Source: Microbacteriaceae bacterium (lineage in GTDB: Bacteria > Actinomycetota > Actinomycetes > Actinomycetales > Microbacteriaceae). From it: DNA of 19,298 nucleotides. Positions 8,225 to 14,809 of the stretch are shown here, in pieces. Position numbers and translations under genes: made by a program. Positions within the stretch are counted from its first letter, which is position 1. Each line of letters opens with the position of its first letter. The stretch covers positions 1 through 19,298 of the forward strand of contig JAAYAS010000337.1 in the NCBI GenBank assembly GCA_012719255.1. Direction: 5' to 3'. Under the pieces are notes generated by a model. It was given only the letters and a program-made list of their open reading frames with translations. It searched no databases and was not told the DNA's origin.

Positions 8225-8238
8225 CTGAGTGCACTCAG
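8225..8238. promoter_or_regulatory. Perfect 14-bp palindrome, candidate operator
   Basis: CTGAGTGCACTCAG is identical on both strands. It lies 13 bases from the SOS box on the side of the HNH gene. A hairpin would have only a 5-bp stem and a TGCA loop, so a dimeric regulator site fits better than a terminator. The TGAGTG/CACTCA half-sites resemble TetR- or GntR-type operators, but no such regulator is encoded in the window. Confidence 0.45.
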
Positions 8239-8251
8239 CATCCCACAGTCA

Positions 8252-8267
8252 TCGAACGGATGTTCGA
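8252..8267. promoter_or_regulatory. LexA-binding SOS box
   Basis: TCGAACggatGTTCGA matches exactly the TCGAAC-N4-GTTCGA consensus known for LexA in mycobacteria and other actinobacteria. It lies after the dinB stop (8302-8304) and about 185 bases before the HNH start, in a non-coding gap where a promoter for the HNH gene would be expected. Known LexA targets in Mycobacterium tuberculosis include 13E12 repeat proteins of the same DUF222-HNH family, which supports the assignment. No box of this type was seen upstream of dinB. Confidence 0.85.
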
Positions 8268-8301
8268 GAATCTCCTGTGAGCCGCGGACCCGGCCGCTCG
8301 A

Positions 8302-9579
8302 TCAGTCGACGCCCTGGCTCGGCCGGTTCGGCCGCTCGCTGAGCCCGGTGCCGCGGTCGCGCCGCTCGCGCCGGCCGAGCAGCGAGGCGGGCCGCAGCGC
8401 ATCCCGCCCGAACCGCGCGGTCGCCGCGTCGACGGTCTGCTCCGCCGCCTCCCAATCGTCGTCGCCGCCCTCGTCCCAGAGCGTCACGGCGGTGGCGTCG
8501 CCCGCCGGCGAGAGGCCGTCGGCGCGCACGCCGATGAGCCGCACCGGGCGGCCCTCCGAGTGCAGCTCGGCGAGCAGCCGCGCCGCCGCGCGGAACAGCA
8601 CGAGCCCCGTGCTCGACGGCCGCTCGAGGCGCTCCTGCCGGGTGACCGTCTCGAAGTTCGCCCATCGCAGCTTCACCGCGACCGTGCTCGCGACTAGCCC
8701 CGCTCTGCGCAGGCGCGCACCCACCGCATCCGCCTGCGCCCGCACCTCGCGCTCGAGCTCGGCGTGCGAGGTCACGTCGACCTCGAAGGTCTGCTCGTGC
8801 GACACCGACTTCTCGCGCCGCTCGACGACGACCTCGCGGGCATCGCGGCCCCAGGCGAGATCGGCGAGCCGCTCGGCCATCGCCCGCCCGAGCAGCCGCT
8901 CGAGCACGTGCTCCGGAGTGTGCGCGAGCTCGTGCACGGTCGAGACGCCCCGCGAGCGCAGCTTGCGCTCGGTCGTCTCGCCGACCCCCCACAGGGCCCC
9001 CACCGGCAGCGCGTGCAGGAACGGCACGGTCTCGGCGTCGGGCACCACGAGCATCCCGTTCGGCTTGCACTTGCCGCTCGCGAGCTTCGCGACGAACTTC
9101 GTCGACGCCGCCCCCACCGAGCAGGTGAGCCCGGTGCGCGCGTGCACCTCGGCGCGGATGCGGCGGGCGATCTCGGCGGGAGAGCCGAACAGCCGCGTCG
9201 CCCCCGAGACGTCGAGGAACGCCTCGTCGATCGACAGCGGCTCGACGAGCGGCGTGAAATCGGCGAACACCGCCATCACCTCGGCGCTCGCGCGCCGGTA
9301 CCGCTCCATGCGGCCGGGCAGCACGACGGCGTGCGGGCACAGCTGGAGCGCCCGCGCCATCGGCATCGCCGAGCGCACGCCGAACGCGCGCGCCTCGTAG
9401 CTCGCCGACGAGACGACGCCCCGGCCGCCGGCGCCGCCGACGACGACCGGCCGCCCCACGAGCTCCGGCCGCTCGAGCAGCTCGACCGCGACGAAGAAGG
9501 CATCCATGTCGACGTGCAGGATCGTCGCGCCCGCATCATCGCCGCCGACGAGGCGGGCTCCGAGATCCTTGCGCGACAT
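8302..9579 (-). CDS. dinB: DNA polymerase IV (Y-family translesion polymerase)
   Basis: This 425-residue Y-family polymerase copies past damaged template bases with low fidelity. Motifs in order: HVDMDAFFVAVE at 22-33, with metal ligand D24 and steric-gate F29; SSASYEARAFGVRSAMP at 57-73; SIDEAFLDVSG at 116-126, with catalytic D118 and E119; and SVGAASTKFVAKLASGKCKPNG in the palm. The thumb ALWGVGETTERKLRSRG and the little-finger domain (KSVSHEQTFEVDV onward) follow. ATG 9579 was chosen because homology starts about 15 residues later; upstream codons in the same frame overlap the divergent promoter and look non-coding. A -10-like GACAAT lies 6 bases before the ATG, so the message may be leaderless. 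Divergent from the CoA ligase gene and upstream of the HNH gene. No LexA box was seen at its own start. Confidence 0.95.
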   Translation of the reverse strand: MSRKDLGARLVGGDDAGATILHVDMDAFFVAVELLERPELVGRPVVVGGAGGRGVVSSASYEARAFGVRSAMPMARALQLCPHAVVLPGRMERYRRASAEVMAVFADFTPLVEPLSIDEAFLDVSGATRLFGSPAEIARRIRAEVHARTGLTCSVGAASTKFVAKLASGKCKPNGMLVVPDAETVPFLHALPVGALWGVGETTERKLRSRGVSTVHELAHTPEHVLERLLGRAMAERLADLAWGRDAREVVVERREKSVSHEQTFEVDVTSHAELEREVRAQADAVGARLRRAGLVASTVAVKLRWANFETVTRQERLERPSSTGLVLFRAAARLLAELHSEGRPVRLIGVRADGLSPAGDATAVTLWDEGGDDDWEAAEQTVDAATARFGRDALRPASLLGRRERRDRGTGLSERPNRPSQGVD

Positions 9580-9585
9580 GCCGAT

Positions 9586-9591
9586 ATTGTC
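9586..9591 (-). promoter_or_regulatory. Candidate -10 box of dinB
   Basis: On the - strand GACAAT lies 6 bases before the ATG at 9579, keeping the A2 and T6 of an actinobacterial -10. There is no Shine-Dalgarno in the short gap, so transcription would begin at or next to the start codon. No recognisable -35 was seen. Confidence 0.4.
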
Positions 9592-9675
9592 GCCCGTGCC
9601 AGCGACAGCCCGCCCGCAGCGCGCCCGGATGCGCGGACCCCCACCACTCGCACCGCGCGTGTCGGAGGCCGACCG

Positions 9676-9681
9676 TAGACT
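9676..9681 (+). promoter_or_regulatory. -10 box TAGACT, leaderless start of the CoA ligase gene
   Basis: TAGACT ends 7 bases before the ATG at 9689, which puts the predicted transcription start on the A of the ATG. The context CCGTAGACTG recurs before tesB. No Shine-Dalgarno and no good -35 are visible. Confidence 0.65.
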
Positions 9682-9688
9682 GCGCGGC

Positions 9689-11434
9689 ATGGATGCGAAG
9701 GAACTCAACGCCACCCGGGCCTGGCTCGCGCACTACGCCGAGGGCGTGCCCGCCGACATCGAACCGGCCGACTGCTCGCTCTACGAGGTGCTCGCGCGCA
9801 CCGCCGCCGCCCACCCCGACTCGCCCGCGCTCGAGTTCTTCGGCGCCGAGCTCACCTTCGCCGAGCTGCACGACCGCGTGCTGCGCTTCGCGAACGGCCT
9901 GCGCCGCATCGGCGTGCAGCGCGGCGACCGCGTGGCGCTCGTCATGCCGAACTGCCCCCAGCACGTCATCGCCTACTACGCCGTGGTCCGCCTCGGCGCC
10001 GTCGCCGTCGAGCACAACCCGCTCTACACCCGCGACGAGCTGCTCACGCAGTACCGCGACCACGGCGCCGAGATCACCATCGCGTGGGACAAGGTCGCCC
10101 CGACGGTGCAGTCGCTGCGCGGCGAGGTGCAGGTGCGCCACGTCATCTCGGTGAACATGACCGCGGCGATGCCGCTGAAGATGCGGCTGCTGCTGCGCCT
10201 GCCCGTGAAGAAGGCGCGCGAGAGCCGCAAGAAGCTCACCGCGCCCGCGCCCGGCACGGTGCCGTTCGAGAAGCTGCTCGGCCAGAAGCCGCTCGGCGAG
10301 GCCTACGTCGGCCCCCGGCCCGACGACCTCGCCGCGCTCGCCTACACCTCGGGCACCACCGGCACGCCGAAGGGCGCGATGCTCACGCACGCGAACCTCG
10401 TGTCGAACGGCCGCCAGGGCGCCGCCTGGATGCCCGAGTTCACGCCCGGCCGCGAGACGATCCACCTCTTCCTGCCGCTGTTCCACTCGTTCGGCCTGCT
10501 GCTCGGCATCATCTACGGGGCGACCTCGGCCTCGCGCGTCGTGCTCTTCCCGTCGTTCGAGCCCGAGCTCATCGCGGCGGCCTCGAAGAAGAACCCGCCG
10601 ACGTTCGTGCCCGGCGTGCCGCCGATGTACGACCGGCTCGCCCGCAGCGCCGACGACCTCGGCATCGACCTCTCGCAGGCGCGCTACGCGATGAGCGGCG
10701 CGATGACCCTCACCGACGCGACCGTGCACCGCTGGGAGGCCGTCGCCGGCGGTCGACTCACCGAGGGCTACGGACTCACCGAGGCCTCGCCGTTCTGCTG
10801 CGTCAACCCGTTCTCGACGAGCCGCAAGATCGGCACGATCGGACTGCCCGCGCCGTCGACGACCGCGAAGGTCGTCGACCCCGACGATCCGACCCGGGAG
10901 GTCGAGCTCGGCGAGCCGGGCGAGCTGCTCATCCATGGGCCGCAGGTGTTCCGCGGCTACTGGCAGAACGAGGAGGAGACCGCGAAGACGCTCCTTCCCG
11001 GCGGCTGGCTCCGCACCGGCGACCTCGTGACGCAGGATGAGGACGGCTTCATCACGATCGTCGACCGCAAGAAGGAGATCATCATCACCGGCGGCTTCAA
11101 CGTGTCGCCGACCGAGGTCGAGAAGGTGCTCGCCGACGCCCCCGGCCTCGCCGAGGCCGCCGTCGTCGGCGTCCTCCGCGGTTCGAGCGGCATCGAGTCG
11201 ATCACGGCCGCCGTGGTGCTCGAGGAGGGCGCCGAGTTCGACGAGGCCGCCGTGCGCGAGCACGTGCGCGAGCACCTCGCCGAGCACAAGCGCCCCCGCA
11301 GCTACGTCGTGTGGGAGGAGCTGCCGAAGTCGCTGCTCGGCAAGGTGCTGCGCCGCCGCGTGCGCGAGACCCTGCAGTCCGACCCGAAGGCGACCCGCGC
11401 GGCCGACGCCCCCGACGACGAGGCCGAGCAGTAG
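9689..11434 (+). CDS. fadD: Long-chain-fatty-acid CoA ligase (AMP-binding, FadD-type)
   Basis: A 581-residue adenylate-forming enzyme that activates a carboxylic acid, probably a medium- or long-chain fatty acid, to acyl-AMP and then acyl-CoA using ATP. Motifs: the phosphate-binding loop YTSGTTGTPKG at 219-229; LPLFHSFGLLLG around 265-276; YGLTEASP from Y361, with the nucleotide-binding E365; GDLVTQDEDGFITIVDRKKEIIITGG with D445 and the hinge D459-R460-K461; and near the end KSLLGKVLRR with the catalytic lysine K552. The length is normal for FadD. The start is ATG 9689, placed 7 bases after a TAGACT -10, so translation should be leaderless; the open frame before it overlaps dinB. It stands as a single gene ending at a strong hairpin. 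Chain length and physiological substrate cannot be read from the sequence. The nearby tesB and NUDIX genes hint at acyl-CoA handling. Confidence 0.9.
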   Translation: MDAKELNATRAWLAHYAEGVPADIEPADCSLYEVLARTAAAHPDSPALEFFGAELTFAELHDRVLRFANGLRRIGVQRGDRVALVMPNCPQHVIAYYAVVRLGAVAVEHNPLYTRDELLTQYRDHGAEITIAWDKVAPTVQSLRGEVQVRHVISVNMTAAMPLKMRLLLRLPVKKARESRKKLTAPAPGTVPFEKLLGQKPLGEAYVGPRPDDLAALAYTSGTTGTPKGAMLTHANLVSNGRQGAAWMPEFTPGRETIHLFLPLFHSFGLLLGIIYGATSASRVVLFPSFEPELIAAASKKNPPTFVPGVPPMYDRLARSADDLGIDLSQARYAMSGAMTLTDATVHRWEAVAGGRLTEGYGLTEASPFCCVNPFSTSRKIGTIGLPAPSTTAKVVDPDDPTREVELGEPGELLIHGPQVFRGYWQNEEETAKTLLPGGWLRTGDLVTQDEDGFITIVDRKKEIIITGGFNVSPTEVEKVLADAPGLAEAAVVGVLRGSSGIESITAAVVLEEGAEFDEAAVREHVREHLAEHKRPRSYVVWEELPKSLLGKVLRRRVRETLQSDPKATRAADAPDDEAEQ

Positions 11435-11439
11435 CGCAC

Positions 11440-11483
11440 GCACCGGCGGTGCTCGCTCCGCGCGGAGCGGGCACCGCCGGTGC
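11440..11483. terminator. Long perfect hairpin between convergent genes
   Basis: GCACCGGCGGTGC (11440-11452) is the exact reverse complement of 11471-11483. Inside it CGCTCCG (11454-11460) pairs with CGGAGCG (11463-11469) around a 2-base turn, with one mismatch between the two stems. It begins 6 bases after the stop of the CoA ligase gene and lies before the convergent gene that ends at 11560, so it could stop transcription from both sides. There is no T-run. Confidence 0.7.
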
Positions 11484-11488
11484 TTCGG

Positions 11489-11565
11489 CGCAGGGCTGAG
11501 CGCTCAGGGTTCAGGGCGGAGGGTTCGGGGCGCAGGGTTCGGGGCTCAGGGCGCAGGGCTCAGGA
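11489..11565. repeat. Heptanucleotide tandem repeat, G-quadruplex candidate
   Basis: Eleven consecutive 7-base units follow the hairpin, most of form YKCRGGG: CGCAGGG, CTCAGGG, TTCAGGG, TTCGGGG and so on; the second unit (CTGAGCG), the fifth (CGGAGGG) and the last (CTCAGGA) are divergent. Eight GGG tracts with 3-4 base spacers lie between 11507 and 11558 on the + strand, satisfying the usual G3-N1-7 quadruplex rule more than once. The array reaches into the last codon and stop of the convergent gene. Confidence 0.85.
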
Positions 11566-12684
11566 GAAGTGCGCGGCACCGGCTCGCGTGACGTGCAGCA
11601 GCCCGTCGTCGCCGACGCCGAGCAGCCCCTTGCGCACCGTCTGCCGCAACGAGGCGCCGATGTTCACCGGCACCCGCCAACCCGCCCGTTCGTATCCCGC
11701 GATGACGGCACGGGGCGACACCTCGTGGCCGCGGGTCTGCAACCACGTCGCGATCACGACGTTGCGCTGATCGTTGTTCGCCGGCGGCGCCGCGGCGACG
11801 AGCCCCCGGAGCGTGCGGTGCTGCGGCAGGTCGTCGGCGGGCACCGCGCCCCGGGCGGCGATGACGTCGCTCTCCCAGGCCGGCTGACCCGGTCGATCCG
11901 CGCCGGCCGGTACCGCGAGCCGGTCGCCGGGTGCGCCGATGCCCTCCGCCGCGAGCGCCGCGCGATCGCCGGCCTCATCACGGCCGGCCGCGTCGTCGAC
12001 GGCGACCGCCGCGCCCGCGATCCCGCCGCGCGCAGCACCACCGGCAGCGGCATCGGCGCCCCGCACGTCGAGGGGCACCAGATCGTCGACGGCGGCGCCA
12101 TCAACGACGATCGCGGTGACGTAGGCGTCGAACACCGCGCGCCGCACCTCGGGCGCATGCCGATCGACGAGCTCGACGAGCTCGCCGATCACCGGCACGA
12201 GCCGCACGAACCCGCTCGCGGCGGCCGGCGCCCGCCCGTCGGATGCGGGGGCCTCGCCGCTCTCGCCCCTCTCGCCGCTCTCGCCCCTCTCGCCCCTCTC
12301 GCCGCTCCCGCCGCTCCCGCCGGGCCGGCCCGCGGTGCGCTCCGCGGCCCGCGCGTCCCGCGGGTGCGGCTCGGTCCGGGCGCGCGGCTCGCCCGGCGCG
12401 CGGTCCTCCGCCGACGCATCCCCACCGCGCGGCTCGCCCGGCGCAGGCTGCGCTCCCTGGGCGCGCTGCTCTTGGGCACGCTGCTCCTCGACACGCTGCT
12501 CCTGGGCACGCAGGTCCTCGGCACGCTGCTCCTCGGCGCGGCGCTCGGCCTTCTCGCGCTTGCGCGCGCGCTTGGCCGCCTTGGCGGCCTTGCCGCCCTT
12601 GTCGCCCTTGTCCGACTTGTCGCCCTTGCCGGCATTGCCGGCCTTGTCGCTCTTGCCCGACTTGGCGGTCTTGCTCTTCGCCAC
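11560..12684 (-). CDS. Unrecognised lysine-rich, repeat-rich protein with a C-terminal winged-helix-like domain
   Basis: I do not recognise this 374-residue protein. Residues 1-45 form a basic tail with lysine about every third position (KSDK, KGDK, KGGK, KAAK), then KRARKREKAERR. Residues 46-78 are a charged helix of EEQRA/QEQRV pentapeptides, probably a short coiled coil. Residues 80-157 are a Gly/Pro/Glu/Arg-rich linker with GERGES repeats. Residues 158-210 (FVRLVPVIGELVELV, then VFDAYVTAIVVDGAAVDDLVPLDV) look folded, followed by a second Ala/Asp-rich linker. Residues 303-374 (NNDQRNVVIATWLQTRGHEV, ending LLGVGDDGLLHVTRAG) read like a helix-turn-helix with a wing. GTG 12684 was chosen because AGGAGG lies 8 bases upstream; an upstream in-frame ATG at 12789 lacks such a site. 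A nucleic-acid-binding role is inferred from charge and fold only. There is no signal peptide or membrane segment. Confidence 0.8.
   Translation of the reverse strand: MAKSKTAKSGKSDKAGNAGKGDKSDKGDKGGKAAKAAKRARKREKAERRAEEQRAEDLRAQEQRVEEQRAQEQRAQGAQPAPGEPRGGDASAEDRAPGEPRARTEPHPRDARAAERTAGRPGGSGGSGERGERGESGERGESGEAPASDGRAPAAASGFVRLVPVIGELVELVDRHAPEVRRAVFDAYVTAIVVDGAAVDDLVPLDVRGADAAAGGAARGGIAGAAVAVDDAAGRDEAGDRAALAAEGIGAPGDRLAVPAGADRPGQPAWESDVIAARGAVPADDLPQHRTLRGLVAAAPPANNDQRNVVIATWLQTRGHEVSPRAVIAGYERAGWRVPVNIGASLRQTVRKGLLGVGDDGLLHVTRAGAAHFS
12253..12324. repeat. 9-bp tandem repeat coding for the GERGES linker
   Basis: Eight 9-base units lie head to tail, the first six alternating between CTCGCCGCT and CTCGCCCCT and the last two degenerate (CCCGCCGCT, CCCGCCGGG). 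On the - strand they encode Gly-Glu-Ser, Gly-Glu-Arg and Gly-Gly-Ser triplets of the linker. Confidence 0.85.
12466..12540. repeat. 15-bp tandem repeat coding for the AQEQR/VEEQR helix
   Basis: Five 15-base units (starts 12466, 12481, 12496, 12511, 12526) follow CTGCTCCTSGRCACG with few changes, and a decayed sixth precedes them. On the - strand they encode pentapeptides AQEQR, VEEQR, AEDLR and AEEQR, giving the charged helical segment. Confidence 0.85.
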
Positions 12685-12692
12685 TCCGGTGC

Positions 12693-12698
12693 CCTCCT
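12693..12698 (-). promoter_or_regulatory. Ribosome binding site that fixes the start of the lysine-rich protein
   Basis: The - strand reads AGGAGG, with GTG 12684 beginning 8 bases later. This is a full-strength Shine-Dalgarno and is the reason for rejecting the longer frame starting at 12789. Confidence 0.75.
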
Positions 12699-12903
12699 CG
12701 TGCTCGAGAGGCGACCGCGGCGCCGGTCCCGGTGCTGCGGGGCCCGCAGCGCCGAGCCGTGCACCCGATCGGGGCGGACCCCTCGTCATGCGATCATCTC
12801 AGCAGTACGGTACCGCTCCGAGGGACATGTGCGGCGCACGCGCCCGCCGCGCCGCGTCGCTCCCTGCGGCGCACGCCATCCCGGCCGCCCATCCGCCCCG
12901 CCG

Positions 12904-12909
12904 TAGACT
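12904..12909 (+). promoter_or_regulatory. -10 box TAGACT, leaderless start of tesB
   Basis: TAGACT ends 7 bases before GTG 12917. The 16 bases from CCGTAGACTG to the start codon match those before the CoA ligase gene at 14 positions. No Shine-Dalgarno is present, so a leaderless message starting on the GTG is likely. Confidence 0.65.
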
Positions 12910-12916
12910 GGCCGGC

Positions 12917-13921
12917 GTGAGCAACGACCCCAGCAGCCCCGACGCCCGCGCCGACGCCGCCTCGAGCCGCAACGCCCCGCTCGGCTGGATCGGCAGCGGC
13001 CGCGCCGCGTTCCTGCCGTCGGAGGCGAGCGACCTCGAGCGGCTGCCGCCCCTCGAGTCGTTCATCGCCACGCTCAACCTCATCGACACGGGCGCCCGCA
13101 CGAGCGAGGACATCTACACCGGTCAGAGCCAGTGGATGCCGCACGGCCGCATCTTCGGCGGCCAGGTCGCCGCGCAGTCGATCATCGCCGCGACCCGCAC
13201 CGTTTCGGAGCTTCGGCCGATCCACTCGATGCGCGGCTACTTCCTCCGCCCCGGCGACATCCGCTATCCGATCACCTTCGCCGTCGACCGCATCCACGAC
13301 GGCGGCTCGTTCTCGACCCGGCACGTGCAGGCGTTCCAGCAGGGCGAGCCGATCTGGTCGATGATCGCGAGCTTCCAGATCGAGGAGGAGGGGCTCGACC
13401 ACCAGATCGACATGCCCGCCGACCTCCCCGACCCCGACACGCTCGAGTCGGAGGCCGAGCACGTCGAGCGCGCCGGCGAATCGCTCGCGAACTACTGGGT
13501 GCGCCGCCGTCCGTTCGCCATGCGCCACGTCGACGGCCCCATCTACCTCTCGCCCGGCCCGCACACCGACCCGGTCGACCAGGTGTGGATCAAGGCGACC
13601 GGCCCGCTCCCCGACGATCCGCTCGTGCACCGCGCGGCGCTCGCCTATGTGAGCGACTACCTCATGCTCGACCCCGCGCTGCGCCGCCACGGCCTCGCCT
13701 GGACCGACCCGCGCATCCGCGTCGCGAGCCTCGACCACGGCGTGTGGTGGCACCGATTCGCACGCGCCGACGAGTGGCTGCTGTTCGAGCTGCGCTCGCC
13801 GAGCTCGCACGGCGGCCGCGCGCTCTCGCAGGGGTACTTCTACGACCGGCGGGGCCGACTCGTCGCGAGCGTCTCGCAGGAGGCGATGCTGCGGCTCAAG
13901 CAGGCCCCCGCGGAGGGTTGA
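12917..13921 (+). CDS. tesB: Acyl-CoA thioesterase II
   Basis: A 334-residue double-hotdog thioesterase that hydrolyses acyl-CoA to free fatty acid and CoA in the cytoplasm. The N-terminal hotdog shows TGQSQWMPHGRIFGGQVAAQ and the family-typical MRGYFLRPGD, then GGSFSTRHVQAFQQGEPIW. The C-terminal hotdog has SLDHGVWWHR with the likely catalytic D273, RSPSSHGGRAL where the Ser/Thr of the triad is expected (S294-S297), and SQEAMLR with Q321. These correspond to the Asp-Thr-Gln triad of E. coli TesB. An extra ~40 polar residues precede the first domain. The GTG start is set by the TAGACT promoter 7 bases upstream. It runs divergent from the lysine-rich gene and convergent with the NUDIX gene 49 bases away. 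With the CoA ligase nearby it could balance acyl-CoA and free acid pools; that link is inference. Confidence 0.93.
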   Translation: MSNDPSSPDARADAASSRNAPLGWIGSGRAAFLPSEASDLERLPPLESFIATLNLIDTGARTSEDIYTGQSQWMPHGRIFGGQVAAQSIIAATRTVSELRPIHSMRGYFLRPGDIRYPITFAVDRIHDGGSFSTRHVQAFQQGEPIWSMIASFQIEEEGLDHQIDMPADLPDPDTLESEAEHVERAGESLANYWVRRRPFAMRHVDGPIYLSPGPHTDPVDQVWIKATGPLPDDPLVHRAALAYVSDYLMLDPALRRHGLAWTDPRIRVASLDHGVWWHRFARADEWLLFELRSPSSHGGRALSQGYFYDRRGRLVASVSQEAMLRLKQAPAEG

Positions 13922-13970
13922 TCGCGCGCCCCGTCGACGCCGGCTGCGCTCCGCCCGGCACCCGTCGGTG

Positions 13971-14660
13971 TCAGCCGAGCTCGGCGCGGACGTACCGCCA
14001 CGGGCGGTCGGCGGTCTCGAGCCGGTGCCGGCCCTCGCCGCGGCCGGCCGCGTCCTCGAACGCGGCGTCGCCGAACCAGCAGAACCAGCGGCCCTCGTCG
14101 CGCAGGCGCGTCTCGTAGTGCTCGAACGGCTCGGTCGCGGCGCGCTCGAGCAGCTCGGCCGTCGAGCCGACCGCGAGCAGCTGGTGCAGCGTCACCCAGG
14201 TCGGCACGACGAGCGTCACCTCGCCGCGCTCGTGGGCGTCGAGCATGTCGGCCGGCGCCACCCACTCGAGCTGCTCGACCTCGCCGGCCTGCGGCGTGAG
14301 CACGCCGTCGTGGCGGTCGCCGACGAAGAACCAGGTGCGGAACCGCGGCGTCGTCTCGATCGGCGGGCTCCACAGCGCGTAGGGCACGAGCGCGTCCGGC
14401 ATCGCCCGCAGCCCCGTCTCCTCGTGGAGCTCGCGCACGGCGGCGGCGCGCGCGGCGAGCTCCTCGACCTCGTCGACGAGGCGGCCGACCGGGTGGTCGA
14501 CCGGGTCGACGACGCCGCCGGGCCACACCCACGCGTCGGCGAACGAGGCGGTCGTCGGGCGCCGGAGCATGAGGGTCTCGAGCCGCCCGGCACGGTCGCG
14601 CGCGAGGAGCGTGGTCGCGGCGAGCCGGGAACGCCCGGCCGCACCTTCGCCTGCCGTCAC
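13971..14660 (-). CDS. NUDIX hydrolase with an interrupted Nudix box (NUDT19-like)
   Basis: A 229-residue NUDIX protein that should hydrolyse a nucleoside diphosphate linked to another group, using Mg2+. The Nudix box is split: PGGVVDP at 47-53, then RELHEETGL at 76-84 with the metal-binding glutamates E77, E80 and E81. About 13 extra residues stand between the two halves compared with the standard 23-residue motif. Such an insertion, and the PGG-V-DP wording, resemble NUDT19-type CoA diphosphatases, so an acyl-CoA or CoA substrate is possible but unproven. The C-terminal part (ETRLRDEGRWFCWFGDAAFE) I cannot assign. GTG 14660 was chosen because GGAGG stands 5 bases upstream, with a -10 (TAGCGT) at a suitable distance; a second GTG at 14693 overlaps that -10. 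Divergent from the MBL-fold gene and convergent with tesB. Confidence 0.88.
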   Translation of the reverse strand: MTAGEGAAGRSRLAATTLLARDRAGRLETLMLRRPTTASFADAWVWPGGVVDPVDHPVGRLVDEVEELAARAAAVRELHEETGLRAMPDALVPYALWSPPIETTPRFRTWFFVGDRHDGVLTPQAGEVEQLEWVAPADMLDAHERGEVTLVVPTWVTLHQLLAVGSTAELLERAATEPFEHYETRLRDEGRWFCWFGDAAFEDAAGRGEGRHRLETADRPWRYVRAELG

Positions 14661-14665
14661 GCGGT

Positions 14666-14670
14666 CCTCC
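14666..14670 (-). promoter_or_regulatory. Ribosome binding site deciding the NUDIX gene start
   Basis: GGAGG on the - strand, 5 bases before GTG 14660. It favours this start over the GTG at 14693, which has no such site. Confidence 0.65.
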
Positions 14671-14691
14671 GTCCTGCTGGGTCGTGGATGC

Positions 14692-14697
14692 ACGCTA
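14692..14697 (-). promoter_or_regulatory. Candidate -10 box of the NUDIX gene
   Basis: The - strand reads TAGCGT. Transcription would start near 14685 and give a leader of about 25 bases holding the GGAGG site. No convincing -35 is visible. Confidence 0.4.
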
Positions 14698-14796
14698 CCC
14701 GACCGCGCGGACCCTCGCCAACCCGACCGGACGGTCCGCCCACGACAGCGCCCGGCGCCGGCCGGCCGTCCCGCCGGGCGTCCGGGATCCGCCGAC

Positions 14797-14802
14797 TACG
14801 CT
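14797..14802 (+). promoter_or_regulatory. -10 box TACGCT, leaderless start of the MBL-fold gene
   Basis: TACGCT ends exactly 7 bases before ATG 14810, the same spacing as before the CoA ligase gene and tesB. Only a weak GACGAG lies in between, so a leaderless message is likely. Confidence 0.55.
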
Positions 14803-14809
14803 GACGAGC

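Noticed and set aside
8067..8234. An upstream extension of the HNH protein starting at GTG 8234
   Set aside because: AGGAGGT 7 bases before GTG 8066 marks a better start, and the extension would begin inside the 14-bp palindrome with no family-like sequence.
9560..9700. A LexA box in the dinB/CoA ligase divergent promoter region
   Set aside because: No TCGAAC-N4-GTTCGA or near match is present there. Other TCGAAC words in the window (for example in gatA, treY and the NUDIX region) lack the second half-site.
12253..12540. Possible CRISPR-like or mobile-element repeats
   Set aside because: The units are contiguous 9- and 15-bp repeats without spacers, in frame with a protein, so they are coding tandem repeats.
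14725..14736. Imperfect palindrome GACCGGACGGTC between the NUDIX and MBL-fold promoters
   Set aside because: The arms are only 5 bp in a very GC-rich gap and no regulator is nearby, so chance is a sufficient explanation.
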